Assembly (NCBI GenBank): GCA_002346535.1
Contig: DDZZ01000028.1
Span: forward strand, 46,631 to 97,356
Direction of reading: 5' to 3'
DNA from: Opitutales bacterium UBA2995
GTDB lineage: Bacteria; Verrucomicrobiota; Verrucomicrobiia; Opitutales; UBA2995
DNA length: 50,726 nt
In this document: positions 18,217 through 28,400 of the stretch, piece after piece
Numbering within the stretch: the first letter of the stretch is position 1
Layout: each line of letters begins with the position of its first letter
Translations under genes and position numbers: made by a program
Notes under the pieces: generated by a model
Told to the model about the DNA's origin: nothing
Database searches by the model: none
Seen by the model: only the letters and a program-made list of their open reading frames with translations

Positions 18217-20415
18217 TTAATTCTCGGAACTATCCGCAGTTACCTCTTCAACAGTATCATCTGCTGAGTCTTTCGCGGCTTCATCTTCAGATGCTGCTTC
18301 TCTGTCGGCCATCGCAGCTTTTCGGCTCAGCTTCACGCGTCCTTTGTCGTCGATGCCAATGCACTTAACCCAAATCTCGTCTCCAACCTTTGCAACATCT
18401 TCAGTCCTGCGGACACGGAAATCGGCGAGTTCGGAAATGTGAACCAAGCCTTCCTTCCCGGGGAGAGCTTCTACAAATGCACCGAAATCCTTTACGGATT
18501 TTACAGTGCCTTGGTAAATCTCACCAACTTCGATATCGGCCGTCAGAAGTTTGATCTCGTTGTAGGCAATCTCGAGCGACTGTCTGTTGTTGGAGTAAAT
18601 GTAAACTTTGCCACTGTTATCTTCATCTATTTCAATGATGGCACCTGATACTTCGGTCATCTTCCGGATGGTCTTGCCACCAGGCCCGATGAGCAGTCCG
18701 ATCTTTTCGGGATCGATTTGAATTGTTTGGATACGTGGAGCATTCTCTTTCACATCGGCACGTGCTTCGGGCATGGCTTCAGCCATGGTGTCCAGAATCT
18801 TCATCCGGGCGTCGAAGGACTGTTGGATCGCTTCCTTCATTATGTCGGCCGGTAATCCATTGATCTTTAAATCCAGCTGAAAGCCAGTAATGCCTTCTCG
18901 GGTACCGCAGATTTTGAAATCCATGTCTCCGAAGTGATCTTCATCACCTATGATGTCGGTCATCACGATTGCCTTGTTCATCGTGCCGTCTTCAGCTCGT
19001 TCGGTAACTAATCCCGTGGATATACCTGCAACGGGTGCAAGGATTGGCACACCAGCATCCATAAGGGCCAGGCAACCCGCACATACAGAGGCCATAGAAG
19101 TAGAACCGTTTGATTCCATGATTTCGGAAACGATTCTAACCGAGTAGGGAAATTCGTCTTCCGCCGGAATTACCGGTAGCAGCGAGCGTTCAGCTAATGC
19201 ACCGTGTCCAATTTCACGTCGACCCGGAATCCCAAATCTGCCAGTTTCACCTACTGAGTAAGGTGGAAAATTGTAATGCAGAATGAATGACTTTTCTTTA
19301 CTCCCGCCGGTAATGGCGTCGAGTGACTGGGAGTCGCTCATGGCACCCAAAGTTAACATGCCCAACGACTGTGTTTCTCCACGAGTGAATACGCTGGAAC
19401 CATGGACCGTTGGCAGGATATCAGTATCGCAGGTAATTGTCCTGAGATCCAATGGTCCCCTACCGTCGGCACGCTTGTTTTCAGTCAGAATACCTCCCCG
19501 GTAGGCTTCCTCCTGGAGAACTTCCATTGCCATGTTCAATTGAGCCCGTTCAAATTCCTCCTCACCCTGAGCTTCGATCATCGCCGCTTCGGCTTCCTCA
19601 TTGAGGGCTTTGAGCGCGGCGCGCCTTTCCAATCTCTTAGGCGTGTTTACGGCTTCTTGAAGGCGGTCGCCAAGCAGGTCTTTTACAAATTTTAGGTTTT
19701 CTTCGGTAACGTTATACAATTCGAATTCGCGCTTTTCTTTACCGCCGGCTGCGGCCAGTTCACGTTGGGTAGCGATAATCGGCTGGATGGCTTGTTGTGC
19801 AAATTCCAGGGCTTCGATAAAGCGCGATTCCGGAATCTGATCTGCCGATCCCTCGATCATGAGCATTTCCGTCTCGGTTCCTACGTAAATCAAATCCAGG
19901 TCTGAGTCGCACTGCTCTTCGTTGGTTGGGTTGACCACAAATTCACCGTTAATCTGGCCAAGGCGAATGCAACCTACGGGTCCGTTCCAAGGTATGTCGG
20001 ACATTAGTACTGCTGCTGATGCTCCATTGACCATGAGGATATCCGCATCATTTACCAGATCAGTTGATAGAAGAATACCAATGACCTGTACTTCGTTCAT
20101 GAAACCTTTTGGAAAGAGCGGACGCAGAGGCCGATCACACAGGCGGGAGGTTAGAATTTCTTTTTCGCTCGGTCTGCCTTCACGTTTAAAATAGCCTCCA
20201 GGGAAACGTCCAGCAGCCGAATATTTTTCCCGGTAATCGACGGTGAGTGGAAACCAGTTTTGATTTGGCCGCAGTTCCTCTGCGACTGTCGCGCTTACAA
20301 AGAGGTTGGTTTCACCAAGTGAAACGGTGACTGCTCCGCTGGCTTGTTTGGCAATATCGCCGGTGGAAAATTTCATTCCGAGCCCGTCGACTGTAACTGA
20401 ATGAGTTTGATTCAT
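18217..20415 (-). CDS. pnp: polynucleotide phosphorylase
   Basis: PNPase degrades RNA 3'-5' with phosphate and can add tails in reverse; it is the core of the RNA degradosome in many bacteria. Two RNase PH domains (about 10-220 and 315-540) are separated by an all-alpha linker. A KH domain with the GPGG loop (LLIGPGGKTIRKM) and an S1 domain (GEIYQGTVKSVKDFGAFVEA) follow. The catalytic block RREIGHGALAERSL is intact. The tail after S1 is acidic, ending in a run rich in Glu, Asp and Ser. The length of 732 residues is typical. It lies 170 bp downstream of rpsO, the classical rpsO-pnp arrangement. Confidence 0.97.
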   Translation of the reverse strand: MNQTHSVTVDGLGMKFSTGDIAKQASGAVTVSLGETNLFVSATVAEELRPNQNWFPLTVDYREKYSAAGRFPGGYFKREGRPSEKEILTSRLCDRPLRPLFPKGFMNEVQVIGILLSTDLVNDADILMVNGASAAVLMSDIPWNGPVGCIRLGQINGEFVVNPTNEEQCDSDLDLIYVGTETEMLMIEGSADQIPESRFIEALEFAQQAIQPIIATQRELAAAGGKEKREFELYNVTEENLKFVKDLLGDRLQEAVNTPKRLERRAALKALNEEAEAAMIEAQGEEEFERAQLNMAMEVLQEEAYRGGILTENKRADGRGPLDLRTITCDTDILPTVHGSSVFTRGETQSLGMLTLGAMSDSQSLDAITGGSKEKSFILHYNFPPYSVGETGRFGIPGRREIGHGALAERSLLPVIPAEDEFPYSVRIVSEIMESNGSTSMASVCAGCLALMDAGVPILAPVAGISTGLVTERAEDGTMNKAIVMTDIIGDEDHFGDMDFKICGTREGITGFQLDLKINGLPADIMKEAIQQSFDARMKILDTMAEAMPEARADVKENAPRIQTIQIDPEKIGLLIGPGGKTIRKMTEVSGAIIEIDEDNSGKVYIYSNNRQSLEIAYNEIKLLTADIEVGEIYQGTVKSVKDFGAFVEALPGKEGLVHISELADFRVRRTEDVAKVGDEIWVKCIGIDDKGRVKLSRKAAMADREAASEDEAAKDSADDTVEEVTADSSEN

Positions 20416-20447
20416 TGTTTTGGATTTTTCTATTGAGTTTCAATTAC

Positions 20448-20508
20448 AGGCGGGACTTATGATTGTGGTGACATGAGGCTTGGTAGCCTTCGGTTGCCGA
20501 ACCCGCCT
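20448..20508 (-). promoter_or_regulatory. possible structured pnp leader
   Basis: Between rpsO and pnp the arms AGGCGGG (20448-20454) and CCCGCCT (20502-20508) pair and enclose a smaller AGGCT/AGCCT hairpin (20476-20489). In E. coli the same intergenic site holds an RNase III-cleaved hairpin through which PNPase controls its own mRNA. A comparable role is inference; a terminator for rpsO is less likely because no U-run follows. Confidence 0.35.
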
Positions 20509-20585
20509 TTCTTCTAACAGGGGAACACCGCATGCCATTGGACGGAAGGGTTAGTTTCCATGTAGTTTTTTATGGATGATTACGG

Positions 20586-20858
20586 TTAGCGGCGGAGCTT
20601 GAGATCTGCCAACAACTGTTTATATTTGTTGAGTTCGTGCCGTTTTACGTAATCCAACAACTTACGTCTGCGGCTGGCCAGCGCGATCAATCCACGGCGG
20701 GAGTGATAATCTTTGCGATGAACCCGCAGGTGTTCTGTGAGTTGAGAGATCCTCGCACTTAAGAGTGCAATCTGCACTTCGGAGGACCCGGTATCATTGT
20801 CGCTTTTGCGAAACTTCTCAATTATGGGTTGTTTATCTATTTTGGTGTTTTTCGACAT
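20586..20858 (-). CDS. rpsO: 30S ribosomal protein S15
   Basis: S15 binds the central domain of 16S rRNA early in 30S assembly. The protein of 90 residues from ATG 20858 begins MSKNTKIDKQP and shows the family blocks DTGSSEVQIALLSARI, LTEHL, DYHSRRGL and RRKLLDYVK. The length is standard (89-90 residues). An upstream GTG-type extension to 20891 is open but would add 11 residues not found in the family. About 255 bp separate it from korB; no gene is seen in that gap. Confidence 0.96.
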   Translation of the reverse strand: MSKNTKIDKQPIIEKFRKSDNDTGSSEVQIALLSARISQLTEHLRVHRKDYHSRRGLIALASRRRKLLDYVKRHELNKYKQLLADLKLRR

Positions 20859-21113
20859 TTTGGTTCTATATGTGTTCACGACTTTTGGCAAAAATGCCTG
20901 GACTCAGCCGGAGCCAAATCCACCGTTCGCCCCGAGGGGTGTCGCGGAGAGAGTTCCCTGTCGGAGGCCTCTGCCCTAACGGTAAACGGGTGAAAATGGT
21001 GGGGTAAAGTTTTGTTGGCAAGGATTTTCGATTGCCTATACGCCAGGATTATTTGGACTGGGCGCTTTTAAGTGGCTGTCAGCCGCAGAGACTTTCATTC
21101 TGCCTCGCTATCA

Positions 21114-22142
21114 TCAAATCGTCCAGGTACTGGGACCATAGACAATATCCTGCAAAGAGGCCTTCGCTGCATCACTGGCTTTGGCTTCCACTACCTGTTC
21201 ATGAATTTGCGAATCATAGGTTGGTTTATCAACCTGACGCAATATTCCCACCGGTGTAGGGAAGTTGGGATATTCCATTTCCGCCAGCATGGCTGTGTAA
21301 AGGGAGCCGGTCTGATCTGGCTTGTGAAACAGAACATTTTTCTCTACAGGGTCGGCATCTCCCAGCTTAACGACTTCTGGAGTGGATCCGTTCAAGCTGA
21401 TTCCCATCTTCTCTTCCTTGCCGAAAACCATGGGTTGATCCGCCTCGAGAATAAGTAAATTATCATCACGGTTTTGGCGTCCATAGACTGGTTCCCAGGT
21501 CTTGTTATTAAAGATTACGCAGTTTTGGAAAATCTCTACAAAGGAGACGCCTTTGTGCTCCTGGGCAGCCTTGAATACCGAAATCATGTGTTTGGGGTTC
21601 GTGTCCACTGTTCTGGCGATGAATGTGGCTTCTGCCCCCAAGGCGAATAGGATGGGGTTTATTGGATTATCGATTGAACCTGACGGTGTGGTCTTGGTCC
21701 GGGTTCCCACCGGTGAGGTTGGGCTGTATTGGCCCTTGGTGAGTCCATAGACACGATTGTTAAACAATAGAATATTCACATCGACGTTGCGCCGGAGCAT
21801 GTGCATGAGGTGATTTCCTCCGATACTCAGGCCATCACCGTCACCCGTTATCATCCACACGATTAGTTCCGGATTGGCCACTTTGACGCCAGTCGCTATT
21901 GTGGGCGCTCTGCCGTGGATAGTATGAAATCCGTAGGTGTTCATGTAATAAGGAAATCGGCTTGAGCATCCGATCCCACTCACGACCACGTAATTCTCCT
22001 TGGGAACGCCCAGTTCTGGGAGGCATCGTTGCAGGGAATTCAAAATAGCGTAATCCCCGCATCCAGGACACCAGCGTACGTCGTTAGGCGTCACGAAGTC
22101 TTTTTTTGTTAGCTTTTTTTCTTCCAGGGTTTCTGTGGACAT
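21114..22142 (-). CDS. korB: 2-oxoacid:ferredoxin oxidoreductase, beta subunit
   Basis: The beta subunit of a 2-oxoglutarate-type ferredoxin oxidoreductase carries thiamine diphosphate and a [4Fe-4S] cluster. The motif WCPGCGDY gives C25 and C28, a third cysteine lies in SGIGCSSRF, and the ThDP-magnesium motif GDGDGLSIGGNH is intact, followed by NNRVYGLTKGQ. The C-terminal extension is typical of the KorB branch. It starts 27 bp after the alpha subunit in the same direction, so the pair forms an operon. The complex would produce or consume reduced ferredoxin in the citric acid cycle. 2-Oxoglutarate as substrate is the best guess. Confidence 0.92.
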   Translation of the reverse strand: MSTETLEEKKLTKKDFVTPNDVRWCPGCGDYAILNSLQRCLPELGVPKENYVVVSGIGCSSRFPYYMNTYGFHTIHGRAPTIATGVKVANPELIVWMITGDGDGLSIGGNHLMHMLRRNVDVNILLFNNRVYGLTKGQYSPTSPVGTRTKTTPSGSIDNPINPILFALGAEATFIARTVDTNPKHMISVFKAAQEHKGVSFVEIFQNCVIFNNKTWEPVYGRQNRDDNLLILEADQPMVFGKEEKMGISLNGSTPEVVKLGDADPVEKNVLFHKPDQTGSLYTAMLAEMEYPNFPTPVGILRQVDKPTYDSQIHEQVVEAKASDAAKASLQDIVYGPSTWTI

Positions 22143-22169
22143 ATTTTTTGAATGGAAAAGTTGGATTTC

Positions 22170-24023
22170 TTAGTCCTGAAGGAGTTCGTGGATTTTTTTG
22201 GTGAGCTCCTTAACCTTGAAGGGCTGGCCCTGTACTATGTTGAAAGGAATGGTATCGACCAGGAATTGGGATCTCAGCAATACGTTCAGTTGTCCCATAT
22301 TGAGTTCCGGAACCAGAATTTTTTCAAAACCCTCAAATATTTTAGGAAGATCATTGGGAAGTGGATTGAGGTGCCGCAGGTGAATACTGCTGACTGAAAA
22401 CCCTTCCGCCTGCATCGAACGAATACAAGATGTAATCGAACCGAAGGTGCCGCCCCAACCGACTGCGAGAACCTTGCCGGTCTTTTCTCCGAAAATTTCA
22501 GTTGGCGGAATCGACTCGGCAACTTTCTTAATTTTTTCAGAACGAATAAGGGTCATATCTTCATGATTACTGGGGTCGTAACTCACATTTCCGCTTTCGT
22601 CCTTTTCCAGGCCACCAATGCGGTGTTCCAATCCTGTCTGGCCCGGAATCGCCAGTGTGCGGGAAAGGTTTTCCGGGTTACGAGAAAAGGTGCTATAGGG
22701 TTTCCCTTCTTCAGCAAAAGGTACGTCCATCTGAGGATACGAATCAACAGATGGGACCTTCCAAGGTTCGGCACCATTAGCCAGGTAAAGGTCACTCAAA
22801 AAGATAATGGGTGTGCAGTAGGTTAGGGCAATCCGGATGGCCTCGATGGCTGTTTCAAAGCAATCAGATGGACTGTTTGCTGCAATGACCGGGATTTGAG
22901 CATCGCTATGGCGCCCGTAGATGGCCTGCAACAAATCACTTTGTTCCGTCTTGGTAGGTAAGCCGGTACTAGGCCCTCCCCTCTGAATATTGAGAATTAC
23001 GAGTGGTAATTCTGTGGCTGTGGCGAGACCGATAAATTCTGCTTTCAAACACATGCCGGGTCCACTGGTGCCAGTCACACCCAGGTTACCGGCAAAACTG
23101 GCTCCAAGCGCGATACCGATTGCTGCAATTTCATCCTCTGCTTGCAGAGCCTTAACACCGAAGTGTTTGTAGGCAGCTAATCCTTCAAGGATAGACGAAG
23201 CCGGCGTAATCGGATATCCTGAATAGAGGAGGTTGCGTTTCGCCTTTTCGGCCCCCGTTATCAGTCCAAGAACGAGTGCATCGTTGCCTGAAATCTTTCT
23301 GTACTTACCTGCTTCAACCTCGGCTTTGGCCACCATGTAACGATTTCGGGATGTTTCGGTGGTCTCGCCGAAAAAGTAACCTGCCTTCAAGACCTTGATA
23401 TTTGCATCCGCCAATACGGGCAATTTTTTACCCCACTTGGATTCAATGAATTCGATGGTTGTCTCCAAGGAGCGGCTGTAGATCCAATACATGAATCCCA
23501 ACGCAAAAAAGTTTTTGCACCGCAGCTTATCCTTGTTACTCATCTCGATCTCCGAGAGCGATTCCAGCGTAAAATGGTTGATGTCGACTTGGATTAATTC
23601 GTATTTACCTATCAGGCTTTCGTCTTCAAGCGGGTTGGAATCGTAACCGGCCATTCTCAGGTTTTCATGACTGAAGGCTGCTGAATTTAATACCAGAATT
23701 CCGCCTTCCTCAAGCTCACTCAGATGTACGGCTAGTGCCGCCGGGTTCATTGCCACCAGCGCGTCCGGTCTGTCGCCCGGGGTCAGGATTTCTCTGCTCC
23801 CAATTTGTATCTGAAATGCAGATACGCCAGGAATGGTTCCGGCAGGCGCCCGAATCTCGGCTGGAAAATCGGGAAATGTGGCTAAGTCATTTCCAAATGC
23901 AGCGCTGCTGTCGGTAAATCGTTCTCCTATGGTTTGCATGCCGTCTCCTGAATCTCCGGCAAATCGAATAACGACGGATTCTAGTTCCTGAAACTCCTCG
24001 GCGTGAGTGGACTGAGTGTCCAT
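22170..24023 (-). CDS. korA: 2-oxoacid:ferredoxin oxidoreductase, fused gamma-alpha subunit
   Basis: The first about 190 residues are the gamma domain (FAGDSGDGMQTIGERF near the start, then RAPAGTIPGVSAFQIQIG). The remainder is the alpha domain, with SGYPITPASSILEGLA, GTSGPGMCLKAEFIGLA, and RGGPSTGLPTKTEQSDL. This gamma-alpha fusion of about 617 residues is the arrangement of bacterial KorA. The gene is intact and pairs with korB. No rnf or porin-type genes are adjacent. The DUF721 gene lies 203 bp upstream and is probably a separate unit. Confidence 0.93.
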   Translation of the reverse strand: MDTQSTHAEEFQELESVVIRFAGDSGDGMQTIGERFTDSSAAFGNDLATFPDFPAEIRAPAGTIPGVSAFQIQIGSREILTPGDRPDALVAMNPAALAVHLSELEEGGILVLNSAAFSHENLRMAGYDSNPLEDESLIGKYELIQVDINHFTLESLSEIEMSNKDKLRCKNFFALGFMYWIYSRSLETTIEFIESKWGKKLPVLADANIKVLKAGYFFGETTETSRNRYMVAKAEVEAGKYRKISGNDALVLGLITGAEKAKRNLLYSGYPITPASSILEGLAAYKHFGVKALQAEDEIAAIGIALGASFAGNLGVTGTSGPGMCLKAEFIGLATATELPLVILNIQRGGPSTGLPTKTEQSDLLQAIYGRHSDAQIPVIAANSPSDCFETAIEAIRIALTYCTPIIFLSDLYLANGAEPWKVPSVDSYPQMDVPFAEEGKPYSTFSRNPENLSRTLAIPGQTGLEHRIGGLEKDESGNVSYDPSNHEDMTLIRSEKIKKVAESIPPTEIFGEKTGKVLAVGWGGTFGSITSCIRSMQAEGFSVSSIHLRHLNPLPNDLPKIFEGFEKILVPELNMGQLNVLLRSQFLVDTIPFNIVQGQPFKVKELTKKIHELLQD

Positions 24024-24226
24024 ATTTCTAGATTAAGGGCTATTGGAATGTAATATGAAAACGCGCCAATTGATAGCGTTCTATTCGTTTAGTCAACTAC
24101 TACCGCTATAAGATTTAATAACTTTATGACGGACTGAAATAAGTTTTTTAAATTGCGGTTCTTTTTGGAAAATCATAGTAGAAAATGGTCCTAGTTTTAA
24201 CGAGTTTTTGAACCCATTGTAATTTA

Positions 24227-24637
24227 CTATCCAGCCCTAAAGATGATTTCTCTGATCTCCGAACAACCCGGAATCCTTTTCAATCCTTTTAAGATGATTT
24301 TTTTGTGGAATTGTAGTTCCTGTTTAATGACCGGATTGCTCACTGCCACGTACAGACGGACGTTTTTGTGCAGGCTTAATGGTTGAGCATAGGTTGCGTT
24401 TCTTTCGCCTACAAGTTGTATCCATTCAGCGCGGATTAACTCCTCAGGTCGTCTCTCCTCGAGACTAAATTGTTGAATAACCTTTTCCATGACCGCATCC
24501 AGGTCTTTCTCCTTTCTCAAGTACGCTCTGGAATAATTCGGAGGCAGACCGCGCAGGCTGGCGATCAGGTTGTTGGTCTTTCGGCTAAATGCTGTTGACT
24601 TGGGCAATGATTGGACGAACAGATTTAGATGGATCAT
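24227..24637 (-). CDS. DUF721 domain protein, DciA-like
   Basis: The 136-residue protein has the DUF721 (DciA) pattern: a basic N-terminus, then a domain with the IRAEWIQLVGERNATYAQPL block, the LYVAVSNPVIKQELQFHK strand-helix, and IREIIFRAG at the end. DciA proteins help load the replicative helicase in bacteria that lack DnaC/DnaI. That role here is inference from the family. The gene is monocistronic and follows a decayed region. Confidence 0.72.
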   Translation of the reverse strand: MIHLNLFVQSLPKSTAFSRKTNNLIASLRGLPPNYSRAYLRKEKDLDAVMEKVIQQFSLEERRPEELIRAEWIQLVGERNATYAQPLSLHKNVRLYVAVSNPVIKQELQFHKKIILKGLKRIPGCSEIREIIFRAG

Positions 24638-24707
24638 TCGATTGATCGCTCAGCCTGTCGAGACAAAGCAGTCCTGTCTGAAGCGTCCCCTGGTTGTTTC
24701 AGCTTGA

Positions 24708-24928
24708 AATGACCTGTTCGGACTTCAGGAAGCCGGTCGAGCCAGAATATTTGGTGAAACAACCTTTGGTGAATCTTGGGCATCCTTGATGAAAATTCTT
24801 CCAAGTGGCGATGTGTTGCAATACGCCGTTGGCGATTACCACACACCTAATGGCTGCCTGATAGAAACAATGGGGCTGTACCCGACGTGGTAGTGTTTCC
24901 TTCCAGACACCTGTCAGGCATGTCGTAA
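24708..24928 (+). pseudogene. remnant of an S41 (C-terminal processing) peptidase
   Basis: One plus-strand frame reads GLQEAGRARIFGETTFG, then LPSGDVLQYAVGDYHTPNG and LIE, the end of an S41/Tsp-type serine protease catalytic domain. A frame change follows, and GAVPDVVVFPSRHLSG continues the same family's usual closing motif, ending at TAA 24926. A TGA lies just upstream of the first block. No N-terminal or catalytic-serine part is recognisable. This is a decayed C-terminal fragment and cannot be functional. Confidence 0.7.
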
Positions 24929-25094
24929 AATTGGAGAGGAGGATGGGGGAAACTAAAAGAACCGAATCATCGAGGATTTCAATCATTTGGTTACTGATCG
25001 TCCTGAATTTAATCTCTCCGAGTTGGCAGCATACAATGGCGATTAGGGTTATTCCGATAGCTTCCCAATCCATAGGGTGACCATCCACATAATT

Positions 25095-25154
25095 TCAAAT
25101 TGCAAAGTAAAAAACTGCGGTTACGAAAAGACCTAGGGTAATAAACTTAGCCAT
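25095..25154 (-). CDS. possible 19-residue membrane peptide
   Basis: An ATG at 25154 opens a 19-residue, almost wholly hydrophobic peptide (MAKFITLGLFVTAVFYFAI) with an AAGGAA motif 7-8 nt upstream. It could be a real single-span peptide or a fragment of decayed membrane-protein sequence. It is the second of a run of short hydrophobic reading frames on this strand, the third being MDWEAIGITLIAIVCCQLG after its stop. Confidence 0.25.
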   Translation of the reverse strand: MAKFITLGLFVTAVFYFAI

Positions 25155-25175
25155 TTTGTATTTCCTTATTTTTTC

Positions 25176-25286
25176 TCAATTTCTTTTAGTTGGATGCCTT
25201 CGATCATCCATTTTTTGACTACCCTTGTGGATTAAAAAGGGGAATGAGAAGTAAACGACTATCACTACGCCGCCGAGAATGAGCAT
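25176..25286 (-). CDS. possible 36-residue membrane peptide
   Basis: A short ORF with one predicted transmembrane span (MLILGGVVIVVYFSFPFLI) and a basic tail (RRHPTKRN). The layout of one span and a charged tail resembles small accessory subunits of sodium-solute symporters, but no transporter lies beside it. The frame is open upstream by at least ten codons, so the start is uncertain. The surrounding 800 bp (24.64-25.47 kb) holds no intact gene. Confidence 0.3.
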   Translation of the reverse strand: MLILGGVVIVVYFSFPFLIHKGSQKMDDRRHPTKRN

Positions 25287-25474
25287 GACTAAAATTACTA
25301 CGTCCTTACTTTCTATGAACAGTGTTTCTTAGTAACAAAATTACATAATAACTACAATAGGGACTTGGGATTCATGGAGGGGTCCAAATCAGAAACTCAT
25401 GGTTTCCGGGCTCCTCCTTATTGAATCTCGGGCCAAATTGCATTAGTAGCTGCTCTTAATATTTCGAATCTTGA

Positions 25475-28400
25475 ATGAAGCTCCTTTTTAGATACTTGGG
25501 AATTCTCCTGTGTTCTCTTCCGCTTACAGGTGTTTTTGGCCAGGAATTGAGTCATGCAGCGGAGATGAAGGGGGGGCTGGCCCTATTTAAAAATGAGGTT
25601 CGCGGAATTTTGGAGCAGCACTGCATCGAGTGCCATGGGCAAGGGGACTTGGAGGGCGATTTTGACATGTCCACTCGGGGATCCCTTTTTGAGAGTGGCT
25701 TTGTGGGCGGTTCCGCCGCTGAAAGTGATTTAGTAGACTCCATTACCCACCGATTTGAGCCCTTCATGCCGCATGAGGGGGACAAATTGGATGAGGGTTC
25801 TATTGAAGCGATTGCGCGTTGGATTGATTTGGGCGCGCCTTACGACCATCCATTGGTTGAGGGCGTAAATTTAAAGAATCAGGGTCCGGTGGAGGTCACA
25901 GACCGAGACCGGGACTATTGGGCCTACCGGCCAATAACGATGCCGGATTTTCCTGTGATTCAGAACGACCTTTGGCCCCGAAACGAAATCGATCATTTTG
26001 TTCTGAATCAATTGGAAGAGCGTGGCTTGTCGCCCAATGAAGAAGCAAAGCGCAGAACCTTGATCCGGCGTTTATTCTTAAACGCAGTGGGCTTACCGCC
26101 GTCACTCAATGAAGTGGCAGTTTTTGTAGGTGACTTTAAACCGGGGGCCTATGAGCGGCTGGTTGAGCGGGTGTTGAACTCAAAGCATTTTGGAGAACGC
26201 TGGGCACGCCATTGGATGGACATAAGCCGCTTTGCGGAGACCATGGGCTTTGAAACTGATTTTGACCGTCCCTTTGCTTACCATTACCGCGATTTCCTCA
26301 TTAAAGTCTTCAACCAAAACATGCCCTATGACCAGTTCGTGCGGTGGCAGATTGCAGGGGATCAACTCGATCCGGAAGATCCTCTCGCTTTGATAGCTAC
26401 CGGCTTCCTCGGTGCGGGAGTTATTTCGACGGTGATCACTGAAAAGGAATTTGAATCTGCCCGCTATGATGAGTTGGACGATATGGTCAGTACGATAGGT
26501 GCCGCATTTTTGGGTACGACGATTGGTTGTGCGCGCTGCCACGACCACAAATACGATCCGATCCCCACCAAGGATTATTACGGTCTGATCGCCAACTTTA
26601 CACGAACAGTGCGAACTTATATCGATCAAGATCCTTTTGCCGACCAGTTTGAAGGACAATTGGCGAAATTTGATCTTGAGAAGGATCGGTTGTACCAGGA
26701 ATTGGCACGGTATGAAGAATCCGTGATGGAACCCCGTTTTGAAAGTTGGTTAAAGGAAGGTTCCTTCGATATACCTGCCGACCGTTGGATTGTCCTTAGC
26801 CCTGATACCTTTGAATCGATGCAGGACGCTGAGATGAACAAGCTCTGGGATGAGTCGATGCTCGTGCAGAGTCAGTTTATCGATGTAGACAATGAAAACC
26901 TTGTTTTCGAGTTTGAGACGAGCTTGCAGAACCTGGCTGCGCTTCGTATGGAAACACTGACTCATCCGCTGCTCCCCAATCAAGGACCGGGAGGAGATTA
27001 CGAGGGAGGATTCACCCTCTTAAATCTGACCGTGGAGGTACAGGACCTGAGTCTCGAAGAACCTATGTGGAAGAAAGTGGAATTGGAGTCGGCCGTCGCG
27101 ACTTCAGAGAAAAATGATCAATCGTTCAGTGCCAAGGCCATCTTCGGTCACGTTTCTCAAGGTTGGTCCATCAGTGAGAATGCCCTAGGCAAAGATCAGG
27201 CTATAGTCATTTGGTTCAAGGAACCCTTGGGATTTCGCAAATCCATCCGCATAAGAGTAAAATTATCGAGTGGACTCAACCTGCACCAGATGGTTGGTCG
27301 ACCTCGATTTTCTGTTACTCACGATCGGGATGCACCGGTTGAGGTTAGCAGTGGAGTGTCGATGCCAGCATACCAGGGCATGCTGAAATTATTTGTCGGG
27401 AGGCAGCCAGAGACCTTGCTCGATAAGGAAAGGACTGCCCTACGGAGGTGGTTTGGCCGTGAAGATACTGGTTGGCAGATTATTTGGCGTGGTATTCAGG
27501 AGCATGAATTGAACCGACCAAAAACCCAAAAGCTACGCATCATGGTTGCTACCGATACATCGCACCCCATATGGCACCGCAGTGCGGCTAAGGGATTTCC
27601 GTCGTTTTATGAAGAAACCAATTTTCTTGAGCGTGGCGATACTGAGCAAAAGGGAGCCGTTGCCCAGCCTGGGTTTCTGCAAGTATTGATGCGTCCAGGA
27701 TCTCAGTTCCCGTCTGACTCTGGCCGCGATTCTCGAAAGCGGTTCTCACATTGGCTGACGGACGTTGAGGCAGGAGCTGGTAGCTTGCTTGCGCGCGTTT
27801 TTGTTAATCGGGTTTGGTATCATTATTTTGGCCGGGGCATCGTAGAAACGCCAAATGATTTTGGGAAGCAGGGTGGTGACCCGAGCCATCCGGAACTCTT
27901 GGAATGGTTGGCGGCCGACTTTGTTGAGCATGGCTGGGACATCAAGCGTTTGCATCAACAAATTCTAACCAGCGCCACATTTCGGCAAGATTCAGAGTTC
28001 GATGCGAAAAAATCGAACCTCGACATGCACAACCGATGGCTTTGGAGGTATGTCCCTAGACGTTTTGAAGTCGAGGTGATCAGGGACTCCTTGTTAATCG
28101 TTTCCGGCTTGCTTGATAGAACCCAGTTCGGGCCAGGGACGCGGGACCCTGATATGCTACGACGTAGCATCTATTTTTATATCAAACGCAGTGCTTTGAT
28201 TCCGGAAATGGTATTGTTTGATTGGCCAGAACATTTGGTGAGCATCGGCCGTCGACATAGCACCACTATCGGGCCGCAGGCACTACATTTTCTCAACAGT
28301 CGGCAAACCCGAAAATATGCCGAAGGATTTGCCCAGCGACTAGCGTCCTGGAATGACTTAGATGAACTGGTTTTGCAGGCGTACTTGATTGCGTTTGGCA

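Noticed and set aside
20892..21113. Possible structured RNA between rpsO and korB
   Set aside because: GC-rich pieces are present, but no tRNA, riboswitch or other known RNA pattern could be recognised, and the folds are not convincing by eye.
24634..25088. Minus-strand ORFs of 129 and 70 codons in the gap after the DUF721 gene
   Set aside because: They overlap the better-supported plus-strand S41 relic, have no family motifs, and have the composition of shadow frames. Only the short hydrophobic starts farther upstream were kept, at low confidence.
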